Shown here piece by piece: positions 42,932 to 50,947 of a stretch of DNA of 64,000 nucleotides (positions are counted from its first letter, which is position 1; every line of letters starts with the position of its first letter). The stretch is from positions 372,001-436,000 of the forward strand of contig NZ_MRWQ01000005.1 of NCBI RefSeq assembly GCF_001906925.1, in the 5' to 3' direction. A program made the translations under genes and the position numbers. Below the pieces are notes generated by a model. It was not told the origin of the DNA. It saw only the letters and a list, made by a program, of their open reading frames with translations, and searched no databases. The DNA is from Domibacillus mangrovi (GTDB lineage Bacteria; Bacillota; Bacilli; Bacillales; Domibacillaceae).

Positions 42932-42945
42932 AGAACAAATTTTCG
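42932..42945 (+). promoter_or_regulatory. Possible LexA (DinR) box at the recA start site
   Basis: AGAACAAATTTTCG resembles the Bacillus SOS box CGAACNNNNGTTCG with GAAC in one arm and TTTC instead of GTTC in the other. It overlaps the expected transcription start, a normal repressor position. Confidence 0.45.
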
Positions 42946-43052
42946 CCATTGATATATGAGCCTTTCCTGGAATGTGTTTCGCATTATAATGAAACAATAA
43001 TGGAGAGCGTTTTTCTTTCAAGAGGCGCTTATTTTTGGGAAGGATGATAATA

Positions 43053-44042
43053 ATGAGTGCTGATAGACAAGCAGCATTAGATGCTGCATTAAAGCAAATT
43101 GAAAAGCAGTTTGGCCACGGGGCGATTATGAAGTTAGGTGAACAGGCCGACAAACGTGTGAGTGCCGTTTCCAGTGGATCTATTCAAGTCGATAAGGCTT
43201 TGGGGATTGGCGGATATCCGAAAGGTCGTATTATTGAAATATACGGTCCGGAATCATCTGGTAAAACGACGGTCTCTCTTCATGCGATTGCAGAAGTGCA
43301 GGCACAAGGCGGGACAGCAGCCTTTATAGATGCGGAACACGCACTTGACCCTGTTTATGCGGAAAAGATCGGTGTAGACATTGACGAACTCCTTCTCTCT
43401 CAGCCAGATACTGGCGAACAGGCGCTTGAAATTGCAGAAGCACTTGTGCGAAGTGGAGCGGTTAATATTTTAGTTATCGATTCAGTCGCTGCTCTCGTTC
43501 CAAGAGCAGAAATCGAAGGTGAAATGGGCGCTTCGCATGTCGGCTTACAAGCTCGACTCATGTCACAGGCGATGCGCAAATTAAATGGCGCGATTAGTGA
43601 GACGGGTACGATTGCCATCTTTATTAACCAAATAAGAGAAAAAGTAGGGGTCATGTTCGGAAATCCAGAAGTAACACCTGGAGGACGCGCACTCAAATTT
43701 TATGCATCCGTCCGGGTCGAGGTTAGACGTTCTGAACAAATTAAGTCTGCAACAGAAATTCTCGGAAACAAAACGAAAATCAAAATCGTCAAAAATAAAG
43801 TGTCACCGCCTTTCCGTACAGCAGAAGTAGACATTATGTATGGAGAAGGGATTTCAAAACAAGGGGAAATCATCGACTTAGGTGCTGAAACAGAGATCAT
43901 TGAAAAATCAGGTGCATGGTATTCATACAATGGAGAACGTCTTGGACAAGGACGGGAAAACGCAAAAATCTTTTTAAAAGAGAACAAAGCCATTTCCGAT
44001 GAAATCGAAATGAAGATTCGAACTCATTTAGGCATTAGTTAA
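43053..44042 (+). CDS. recA: Recombinase RecA lacking the acidic C-terminal tail
   Basis: The protein forms ATP-dependent filaments on single-stranded DNA for strand exchange and LexA cleavage. Starting [20 protein letters not shown] (GGAAGG 9 nt upstream), it has Walker [10 protein letters not shown] near residue 65, [10 protein letters not shown], Walker [11 protein letters not shown], and L1/L2 loops with [15 protein letters not shown] and [15 protein letters not shown]. It ends at THLGIS with 329 residues. B. subtilis RecA has 348 and finishes in an acidic tail, which is absent here. It is not next to cinA or rny, the usual neighbours, so it may be a second recA. Confidence 0.92.
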   Translation: MSADRQAALDAALKQIEKQFGHGAIMKLGEQADKRVSAVSSGSIQVDKALGIGGYPKGRIIEIYGPESSGKTTVSLHAIAEVQAQGGTAAFIDAEHALDPVYAEKIGVDIDELLLSQPDTGEQALEIAEALVRSGAVNILVIDSVAALVPRAEIEGEMGASHVGLQARLMSQAMRKLNGAISETGTIAIFINQIREKVGVMFGNPEVTPGGRALKFYASVRVEVRRSEQIKSATEILGNKTKIKIVKNKVSPPFRTAEVDIMYGEGISKQGEIIDLGAETEIIEKSGAWYSYNGERLGQGRENAKIFLKENKAISDEIEMKIRTHLGIS

Positions 44043-44044
44043 GG

Positions 44045-44085
44045 AAAATAACTCCGGTCTCAAATCCGGAGTTATTTTCGCTTTT
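44045..44085 (+). terminator. recA terminator
   Basis: AATAACTCCGG / CCGGAGTTATT, loop TCTCAAAT, followed by TTCGCTTTT. Confidence 0.8.
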
Positions 44086-44121
44086 ATCATTCTTTTTCAT
44101 ACAGGACGAACGAATCAACCT

Positions 44122-44295
44122 TTATTTTTTCAATAACGAAAAACTTCTCACCATCGATCCAACAAACATCACACATGCCCCGCTAATGAGCAGCGTGAAA
44201 AACGTTGGTTTATTTATCATGTCAAGCGGATAGAGAATGCCGCTTAAAATCGCAATGAATCCGATGACGGTTAATCCCCAGGCTAGTTTTTGCAT
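44122..44295 (-). CDS. Small membrane protein (57 aa)
   Basis: The frame begins MQKLAWGLTVIGFIAILSGI and contains a second span (FFTLLISGACVMFVGSMV), ending SFSLLKK. AAGGTG lies 8 nt before the ATG. It has two membrane helices linked by LYPLDMINKPT. It is convergent with recA. No family is recognised. Confidence 0.65.
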   Translation of the reverse strand: MQKLAWGLTVIGFIAILSGILYPLDMINKPTFFTLLISGACVMFVGSMVRSFSLLKK

Positions 44296-44526
44296 ACATC
44301 AAACACCTTCTAACTATCTCTTTTCCTCCATTATACAACAAAAAACCGTTGTCTCGTCTGTCTCTATTACACTGAATTCCAAGAAGGATCGTCCAATCAA
44401 CACAGCTAACCTCTATTCCATCCGTTTATTGACTGTTTTCTTCCTCTACATTTACTAGTTTTTTGAATTCACCAAAAAAAGCAGTACACTTACGCTATCG
44501 AGTTCCTGCTAATGGAGGACTGTTTG

Positions 44527-44830
44527 ATGATTCGTTTTGTCGCATTAGATTTTGAAACGGCGAATGCAAGCCAGAGTCTTGCTAAAATCAGGCAGATGTG
44601 CAAGAACCATCAACGTTTCGGGATATATATGAGGATATATTCGCCTTTATTGGCCATGATCCAATCGTTGCCCACTTCGCCCAATTTGATATGAATGTAC
44701 TGCGCGGTATGGCCAAAAAATATGCGTTGACGCTGCCGGACAATCCACACTTCTGCTCTTGCATGCTCATTTATATCACGCAAAAAGGACATGATCTTCG
44801 CTTAACCCGTCATCATTTGAGCCCTGATTA
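44527..44830 (+). pseudogene. DEDDh exonuclease (DnaQ-like) pseudogene
   Basis: The start, with GGAGG 8 nt upstream, reads MIRFVALDFETANAS, the Exo I motif (DFET) of DnaQ-like exonucleases. The frame then shifts, and a second frame supplies TFRDIYEDIFAFIGHDPIVA and HFAQFDMNVLRGMAKKYAL (Exo II). About 40 codons between are missing and the Exo III end is replaced by the 3' end of the convergent HNH gene. Deletion, frameshift and truncation together make it a clear relic. Confidence 0.8.
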
Positions 44831-45405
44831 TTCATTAAGCTTAAATACGTCATGATCCTTTGCTCTCGCGTTTCATCGTAAAAAGGCTGATTTCTGTACC
44901 AATGATCATAGTCCAGATCATTTTTGCTGGAATTGCATGTGCTACAAGCGGGGATAATATTTTCCTTGCCAAAGCTGCCGCCTTTTGAAAATGGAACAAC
45001 GTGTTCAAACGTTAATTTTTCTTTCTTTCCGCAATAGGCACATTCATTGTTAAAATGACAGACGGCGTTTTCCCATTCAGCATCCGTCAAAGAAAAATCT
45101 CCCCGATGTCGATGCCTTTTTTCTTGTGCCGCTATTGGGCCATTTTTCACTTTCTTTTGTCTCGCTGCAGCGTGCTCGTATAACTCATCAACGTCTAACA
45201 ATTCGTCGAGATCTATAAGCTCTATTGCAGAATGCATCGTCAAAATGGAATACGCCACTCGTTCTCTTTTGTCATCATCATTCGCTTCCAAATACAGAAC
45301 AACGAACACTTCAACCATTTCTTCAATTGTTGCAATCGAATTTTTTTCATCTAAAGTGGCGTAATAATGATCAATAAACACCTTTTGCTTTTCTGTTAAG
45401 TTCAT
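44776..45405 (-). CDS. HNH endonuclease family protein
   Basis: The 209-residue protein has an HNH domain in its C-terminal half: ECAYCGKKEKLTFEHVVPFS and GGSFGKENIIPACSTCNSSK, giving two zinc CxxC pairs with the catalytic His in FEHVVP. The N-terminal 100 residues are helical and acidic without a known domain. Its 3' end overlaps the remains of the exonuclease gene, which suggests that its arrival truncated that gene. It may be a homing-type or restriction-type nuclease. No methylase partner is seen. Confidence 0.82.
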   Translation of the reverse strand: MNLTEKQKVFIDHYYATLDEKNSIATIEEMVEVFVVLYLEANDDDKRERVAYSILTMHSAIELIDLDELLDVDELYEHAAARQKKVKNGPIAAQEKRHRHRGDFSLTDAEWENAVCHFNNECAYCGKKEKLTFEHVVPFSKGGSFGKENIIPACSTCNSSKNDLDYDHWYRNQPFYDETREQRIMTYLSLMNNQGSNDDGLSEDHVLFA

Positions 45406-45519
45406 TTCACCTGACCTGCCTTTAGATTATTTTTACGAACTTTAGCTGTACTTATTCTTTTCTTTTTATCTTTTCCTATTTTCATTCGGTATATGACCAC
45501 TCATTATGCCTTCTTTAAA

Positions 45520-45548
45520 TAAAAAAGTACCCGTTAGGATACTTTTAG
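45520..45548 (-). terminator. Terminator of the kinase operon
   Basis: AAAAGTATCC / GGGTACTTTTTT with a TAACG-type loop on the minus strand, 40 nt past the kinase stop at 45589. Confidence 0.65.
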
Positions 45549-45588
45549 TTTAAACAATTATAAAGACCTCAATTTGCGGGATCCTTTT

Positions 45589-47400
45589 TTAACTCTGCTG
45601 TAACGGAAGACTGACAACAAAAGTAGTTCCTTCGTTTGAAGTGGAAACTAATTCAATTTTCCCTTCATGGTTTTGAACAATCCTTTGCACAAGTGTCAAA
45701 CCTAAACCGGTTCCTGTTCCTTTAGACGTAAAAAATGGCTGATATAAAGATTGTTGCATATCTAGAGGGATTCCCGTGCCCGTATCTTTAACATAAATTT
45801 GATAATAACCATCTTCCTTAGTTGAATATATATATATCGTCCCTCGCTCATTTATCGCTTCCTTACTATTCCGAATTAAATTATAAAACACTTGTTTCAT
45901 TTGATTTATATCAACAAATACAGGTAATCGCTCTACATTAATGATAAATTCAATCTGTTTCGCTTCTAATGAAGAGTGAGTAATTAATGGCAAAATGTCA
46001 TTAATTATATCTTCTATGTAGATTTCTTTTAAAATAGGGGCTCCTGGTTTAGATAGAAGAAGCATATCCTCAACGATAATGTTAATTCGGTCAATTTCTT
46101 TCATAACTAACGGCAAATAGAATCGTTCTTTATCCATATCGGAGATCGCATCATTCATCAATGATAGAAAACCTTTAATGACCGATAATGGATTTCGAAT
46201 TTCATGGGCTGCCCCTGCAGCTAATTCGCCAACAAGAGCTAACTTCTCAGATTGATGAATTCTATTTTCTAATTCTTCCGTTTTCGTTATATCGACGAAA
46301 TAAAAGATTCTTCCGATGACTTCTTTATGTTGATTAATTAACTCTGATTGCGAAACTAACATTTGATAACTTCTCCCATTGATTTTCAACGGAATCTTTA
46401 TATTTTGACAAATTTGTTTTGTGAGCAAAATGTCCCAAAATAATTTATTCTGGAAATAATCTCCATCTCGCAACAGTGTTTTTATCTTTTCAGCATCTAC
46501 ACCTAACAGATTTTCAGCTGACTTGTTGAGTGAAAAGAAAGATATTTCATCATCGCTTGTAATAATGCCAACGGGTAATGATTTCAAAATTTCATCTAGA
46601 TAGATCTTATCCGTTAAAATCGTGTGAAAAGATTCTTTTAATCGGAGTGACATTTGATTAATCGAATCCGTTAAGTGCTGTAATTCAATTTGATTTGTTT
46701 CATTAATGGTTAAACCATATTGGCCATTAGCTATATCATTGACGCTATGAATCATTTTCTCCATCGGTTTTGTTAAGCTTCTGCTAATTTTATAGGATGC
46801 ATAGATCGATAATGTGACCACCCCGCATGTCATTAATATTAATAATAGTAATGATTCTGCAATGATCGTTGTAAAATCATTCGTATGATCATTTAAAGAC
46901 ATGAAGGTTTCTTCCTTTAAACTTTCCAATTCCCGCTTCAGTTCTTCCATTCTCGGTAAATATTGATCTTTAATGTATTCTTTAGCAGCCTCTTCATCTC
47001 CGTACATAATAAGGCCCCGTACATTGTTGACAATAATAAAATCCAATAAATTCATTTCTCGTTCAAAGCTTTCCATCGACTTAGGTATCACTACTTGCTT
47101 TTGTTTTTCATATTGAAATTTTTCTAATTCTTGCGATGTATACGTTTCAATAAAGCGACTGCTCCCATTATCGGAAAGATAGCTTTCAACTATATATTGT
47201 TTAATACTTAACTCTTCTTCCCAATAAGAAACCCATACTATCTCTGGAATGTTATGGTCTTTCACTTTTTTACTCACTAGATTGATTTCTTCGATCGATT
47301 GAACAAAGATGAGTGAAAAGCCGCTTAGCAATATGGTATTTAAAAGAAGGGCTGTTAAGATTTTATTGCGAAACGACATTTTTAAAAAGCTCTTATTCAT
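45589..47400 (-). CDS. Sensor histidine kinase with HAMP and PAS domains
   Basis: The 603-residue membrane kinase has a first span near residues 12-32, an extracytoplasmic helical domain of about 150 residues (VSYWEEELSIKQYIVESYLS), a second span near 185-208, HAMP (ISRSLTKPMEKMIHSVNDIA), PAS (SLPVGIITSDDEISFFSLNK), HisKA (AAGAAHEIRNPLSVIKGF) and HATPase (GTGIPLDM, GTGLGLTLV). Sporulation kinases and KinD/KinE-like orphan kinases share this output. No response regulator is adjacent. It lies 33 nt after a BMP/Med-like protein gene, which may supply its ligand. Confidence 0.88.
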   Translation of the reverse strand: MNKSFLKMSFRNKILTALLLNTILLSGFSLIFVQSIEEINLVSKKVKDHNIPEIVWVSYWEEELSIKQYIVESYLSDNGSSRFIETYTSQELEKFQYEKQKQVVIPKSMESFEREMNLLDFIIVNNVRGLIMYGDEEAAKEYIKDQYLPRMEELKRELESLKEETFMSLNDHTNDFTTIIAESLLLLILMTCGVVTLSIYASYKISRSLTKPMEKMIHSVNDIANGQYGLTINETNQIELQHLTDSINQMSLRLKESFHTILTDKIYLDEILKSLPVGIITSDDEISFFSLNKSAENLLGVDAEKIKTLLRDGDYFQNKLFWDILLTKQICQNIKIPLKINGRSYQMLVSQSELINQHKEVIGRIFYFVDITKTEELENRIHQSEKLALVGELAAGAAHEIRNPLSVIKGFLSLMNDAISDMDKERFYLPLVMKEIDRINIIVEDMLLLSKPGAPILKEIYIEDIINDILPLITHSSLEAKQIEFIINVERLPVFVDINQMKQVFYNLIRNSKEAINERGTIYIYSTKEDGYYQIYVKDTGTGIPLDMQQSLYQPFFTSKGTGTGLGLTLVQRIVQNHEGKIELVSTSNEGTTFVVSLPLQQS

Positions 47401-47433
47401 CACACTTTTCCCTATCTCCCCCTGTTTAATAGA

Positions 47434-48432
47434 TCAACCTGCCCCGTCTTCTCCGTTCAATTTATCAATCTCTGAACGGATATATTGTTTCTCTTCTTCT
47501 GTATACATCGGCCCTAATGGGGCCAGATTGTAAACCCCATCTTTTTCATTCAATACGACTTTCCCTTGAGAGATTCCGCCCTCACTATAGAAGTCTTTCA
47601 TCACGGCAATATATGCCTGTGGCACATCATTTACGACACTCGTTAATACGTGTTCTTCACCCATGTAGGATTGATCGTCCAAATAGCCGATCACAAAAAT
47701 GTTTTTCTTTTTTGCATAATCAATCACATCCCGATTGTAGCCATTCCCTTTCGTAAAGATCACATCGACACCTTGATCAATCATTTCTTTCATCAATTCC
47801 ACCGCTTTTTCTCCGTCATCCCTGCTATTCACAACGCTATAGTACAATACAGCTTCCGGTTTATACTGTTTCAACCCTTGTTCAAACCCTGGAAGCCTCT
47901 TTCTCGCTTCATATGCATCTATTAAACCAATCTTATTACTTTTTGTTTTCATACCAGCTGCCAAAGCCGCTGTATATTCAATCTTATTTTGATCAAAGGT
48001 GTAAACGGTTTGATTAGGATGTTGTGCAGTCCCATGAATGGTGACAAAATGAATGTCAGGATAAGATGTGGATATTTTTGTGAAATAATTCGAAAATTCG
48101 CGACCATGACCAATGATCACCTTAGAGTCCTCTGCAACAGCTTTCGTTATCGTGTTTTTCATCTGTTCCTCTGTTTTGATCTCACTAAATAACTCAGCGG
48201 ATATGGGAAATTGCTCCTCGATTTTCATCTTTCCTTTATAAGCAAGGCTGCCCCAGCTTTGATCTTCAATGACATCAGAGGTAATAATCGTTATCTTTGT
48301 TTTTTCTATTTGATTATTTGTTGTAGTATTGTCTAAAATCATCTCTGTTTTAAACAATATAATAGATAAAAACGTCAAAATAACGATTATGGTTGTCCAT
48401 AACAGTAGTTTACTCTGATTCGATTGCGGCAT
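47434..48432 (-). CDS. Membrane-anchored BMP/Med-like substrate-binding protein
   Basis: The 332-residue protein has an N-terminal membrane anchor (LLLWTTIIVILTFLSIILF) without a lipobox. A periplasmic-binding-like domain follows with the BMP family pattern: TSDVIEDQSWGSLAYKG, VIIGHGREFSNYFTKIS, YPDIHFVTIHG, YTAALAAGMKTKSNKIG and VDVIFTKGNGYNRDVIDYAK. BMP proteins bind nucleosides; B. subtilis Med, a relative, activates comK. AGGAGG precedes the ATG by 6 nt. There is no permease or ATPase nearby, and the next gene is a histidine kinase, so a sensing role is more likely than transport. Confidence 0.82.
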   Translation of the reverse strand: MPQSNQSKLLLWTTIIVILTFLSIILFKTEMILDNTTTNNQIEKTKITIITSDVIEDQSWGSLAYKGKMKIEEQFPISAELFSEIKTEEQMKNTITKAVAEDSKVIIGHGREFSNYFTKISTSYPDIHFVTIHGTAQHPNQTVYTFDQNKIEYTAALAAGMKTKSNKIGLIDAYEARKRLPGFEQGLKQYKPEAVLYYSVVNSRDDGEKAVELMKEMIDQGVDVIFTKGNGYNRDVIDYAKKKNIFVIGYLDDQSYMGEEHVLTSVVNDVPQAYIAVMKDFYSEGGISQGKVVLNEKDGVYNLAPLGPMYTEEEKQYIRSEIDKLNGEDGAG

Positions 48433-48851
48433 CAAATTCCTCCTATATAGACAGACATGTCAATTACATCTTAAAAAAGTATACATATCGACTAGGATTT
48501 TACAAATATCTGCTACTAATACGCATCTTATCGAAACCTACAATATCATACATACGTTCTATAAATAAATGATTACTTTCATTAACGTACTGTATATTTA
48601 ATTATAAGTATTATACTCTCTGCAATGGATTTAAAAAAGAGAAGATCATAAACTGTTTATTCAAACAGTCCACTATCTATAGTCCTTTGAACGCTAATGG
48701 AGAGTTTTATCCTGTATTAACGGGCAGGAAGACCTCACTTCAAGACATTGGAAAAAAGAATGAAGTTTCACTTTATGGGTAGCCTATTTTTGTAGCTTTT
48801 TTCATTTTTTCTATGGAGTACTTAATCCAAATGCATGGTAAAGGACTGAAG
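48433..48851. other. Intergenic region containing a repeat copy
   Basis: The left part is AT-rich and holds the promoter region of the BMP-like gene on the minus strand. The right part holds the repeat listed separately and the yteA ribosome binding site (AAAGGA). Confidence 0.5.
48690..48786 (-). repeat. Partial copy of the 37-kb palindromic repeat
   Basis: On the minus strand it reads ATAAAGTGAAACTTCATTC, then CCAATGTCTTGAAGTGAGG, TCTTCCTGCCCGTTAATACA and GGATAAA. The matching parts near 37.07-37.14 kb are CGATGTCTTGAAGCGGGGG, TCTTACTGCCCGTTAATGCG and GGATAAAGTGAA. The GC-rich middle hairpins of that element are absent here, so this is a shorter or deleted form. Confidence 0.75.
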
Positions 48852-49601
48852 ATGATGTTAACAGAAGATCAGCTAGCCCATTTTCGTACAGAGTTAATGA
48901 ACAGGAAGACTGAATTAGCCTCTCATTTTGAGGATAATGATCATTTCGATTTAAAGAGAAGCCTATCTGATTCGATAAGTGAACTATCCGTATACGATAA
49001 CCATCCGGCGGATGTAGGTTCTGAGTTATTTGAAAGAGGAAAAGATGTAGCGCTCAATGAACACGCTGAACTGGAACTGCAAAGTATCAATCATGCATTA
49101 GAAGCGATGAAAGATGGAACGTACGGCATATGTGAAACGTGCAAGGAAGAAATACCTGTTGAACGTTTAGAAGCCTTGCCAACAGCCCTGTACTGCATTG
49201 ATCATTCTCCGGACCAAAAAATTTCCCGCGATCGGCCTATTGAAGAAAGCGTATTAACTTCGTTTGGAAAGTTTGATATAGATACAAAAGATGAAAATGT
49301 CGCCTACGATGCGGAAGATTCGTGGCAAGATGTGGCACAATATGGAACGTCTGAATCACCATCTGATTTTGCAAATCCACCGGAAGATTATGACGACATG
49401 TATGTAGATGCGGAGGAAAACGTCGGATACGTAGAAGATTACGAAAATTTTGTCGGGGTGGATATCACCGGAAAAAATATTACGGTCTATCCGAATAAAC
49501 AACATGATCATTATGAAGATGGATTAGATGAAGAAGGTATAATGACCGAATTTGGTGACTTACCTGCATCAGAGCAGGATCCCTATACAAAGAAAAAATG
49601 A
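48852..49601 (+). CDS. yteA: YteA-family DksA/TraR-type zinc finger protein
   Basis: The 249-residue protein has a coiled-coil N-terminus (LTEDQLAHFRTELMNRKTEL), DNHPADVGSELFERGKDVAL near residue 60, and a DksA/TraR finger GICETCKEEIPVERLEA near residue 100. In the usual C4 fingers a second Cys pair follows; here YCIDH provides one Cys. The acidic C-terminal half (YDDMYVDAEENVGYVEDYEN, EFGDLPASEQDPY) is typical of YteA. YteA is a stress or sporulation-associated protein. The ATG at 48852 has AAAGGA at normal spacing. Confidence 0.85.
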   Translation: MMLTEDQLAHFRTELMNRKTELASHFEDNDHFDLKRSLSDSISELSVYDNHPADVGSELFERGKDVALNEHAELELQSINHALEAMKDGTYGICETCKEEIPVERLEALPTALYCIDHSPDQKISRDRPIEESVLTSFGKFDIDTKDENVAYDAEDSWQDVAQYGTSESPSDFANPPEDYDDMYVDAEENVGYVEDYENFVGVDITGKNITVYPNKQHDHYEDGLDEEGIMTEFGDLPASEQDPYTKKK

Positions 49602-49687
49602 TAGAGTCAGGCAGCTTGAGTTCATATAGCAGTATACTCAAGCTGTCCCTTCTCTTTTGTAAACGTTAGTAATAATAAGTGTTATTT

Positions 49688-49816
49688 TTATTTTCCGGAA
49701 TTTGCGATATCAGACATGTTCTTTCCAGCCAGACGTTCAGCTCTTCTCACATCCATTCTTCGCTGTTGCAAACACTTCGCAATTTGAACGTGTAGTCCTC
49801 TGCTCGGTTGCTTCAT
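49688..49816 (-). CDS. Very small basic protein (42 aa)
   Basis: AAAGGAGGG precedes the ATG by 9 nt, one of the best ribosome binding sites in the window. The product MKQPSRGLHVQIAKCLQQRR continues with M-D-V-R-R-A-E-R-L-A and ends ANSGK. It is basic and probably helical. No family is recognised. Confidence 0.5.
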   Translation of the reverse strand: MKQPSRGLHVQIAKCLQQRRMDVRRAERLAGKNMSDIANSGK

Positions 49817-49873
49817 TCCGCTTATCCCTCCTTTCATCCTTTCCTGTTTTTATTATTTCCACATCCGGCGTTG

Positions 49874-50326
49874 CTACTCTGCCGCAGCCCAATCCCAATA
49901 GATCGGATTAAAGGTGCCATACGCCTGAAATTGCCCATCTTTGTGAAACTCCATAAATCCATACCTTTCTAACCAGCGATAGGCATTTTTTCTTTTCTCA
50001 TCATCAAAAACGACAAACAAATATTCGTTTCGTTTTAAGCGGTATCTGAACTGAAGGATAATATCGATTGCTTTTTTCAAACCTTCCAGCCCGCATTCTC
50101 CAGTTGACATGTCTTTTTTCCCTTTCAGACTATGATTTTTCCAATTGTTCGCCTTTTTTCGAGTGTCGGTAATGATTATACCGACATTCCAGACATATAC
50201 GATTCGTTTTGAAATACTCTGTTTTTCGCGCCAAAAGTATATGTGAAGTGCTTGGCCATTGCTTAATGGTTGGCAATATCGAACTTCACTTTTTCTATTC
50301 TTCACTAGGTCACGCAGTACAATCAC
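49874..50326 (-). CDS. Hypothetical protein
   Basis: The product of up to 150 residues has alternating strands and helices: YCQPLSNGQALHIYFWREK, VYVWNVGIIITDTRK, LFVVFDDEKRKNAYRWLERY and FMEFHKDGQFQAYGTF. The last two recall the end of a GNAT acetyltransferase fold, but the acetyl-CoA loop is not evident. The GTG at 50326 sits directly on its GAGG, so the true start may be a few codons downstream. Confidence 0.5.
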   Translation of the reverse strand: MIVLRDLVKNRKSEVRYCQPLSNGQALHIYFWREKQSISKRIVYVWNVGIIITDTRKKANNWKNHSLKGKKDMSTGECGLEGLKKAIDIILQFRYRLKRNEYLFVVFDDEKRKNAYRWLERYGFMEFHKDGQFQAYGTFNPIYWDWAAAE

Positions 50327-50417
50327 CTCTTCGTTATCTACATTTTTAAACCAAAGAAAAAAGCACCCAAAAGAAGAGTACTTTTCATCTTTATACCGGC
50401 TTTTACAATCATTATTT

Positions 50418-50678
50418 CTATTTTGTTTCAGACTTGTTTTTCTCTAATAATTCCATCCCCGGTAAAGTGAGAGAAGTGTCTTCATCGCTAAAGTAACCCA
50501 TTATTTCTTTTCCTGTTTCCGTTCTTTGCACATTAATACCTATTGCCAAGTTATTTAAATCGATATACTGAATAGCTTCCCCGAACTTCTCTAGTCCAAC
50601 GCCATAATTGTTCGAGTCTGGCCTCCTTCCACTCTTAATGTTTTCATGAATGTTTAAGGCTAATTTTTCTACTTGCAT
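50418..50678 (-). CDS. Hypothetical protein (86 aa)
   Basis: AGGAGG lies 8 nt before the ATG. The product MQVEKLALNIHENIKSGRRP has no Cys and ends LLEKNKSETK, with a middle ALNIHEN/IGINVQRTETGKEIMGYFSD stretch suggesting a small alpha/beta domain. The family is not recognised. It is divergent from the catalase gene. Confidence 0.6.
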   Translation of the reverse strand: MQVEKLALNIHENIKSGRRPDSNNYGVGLEKFGEAIQYIDLNNLAIGINVQRTETGKEIMGYFSDEDTSLTLPGMELLEKNKSETK

Positions 50679-50947
50679 CACCTTAACCTCCTTTTAGCTT
50701 TTACTAATTGTGATAACCTACTCTACCCTTTTTTATGCCCTCATATGCAAATAAGATCTTCATGTAGAGGATACAAAAGCATTGTCTCCATTCAGCTTTT
50801 CACAAAAACAGGCAAAGGCTTGAAACAAATAGATGAAAGTAAAACCAATGGAATACTTCATCTGAAGACAGGGAACATTACAAAGAGGATGCAAGGATTT
50901 CCTTGTTCCAAAATATTATTGATATACTACTATAAGGAGGGTGAACG

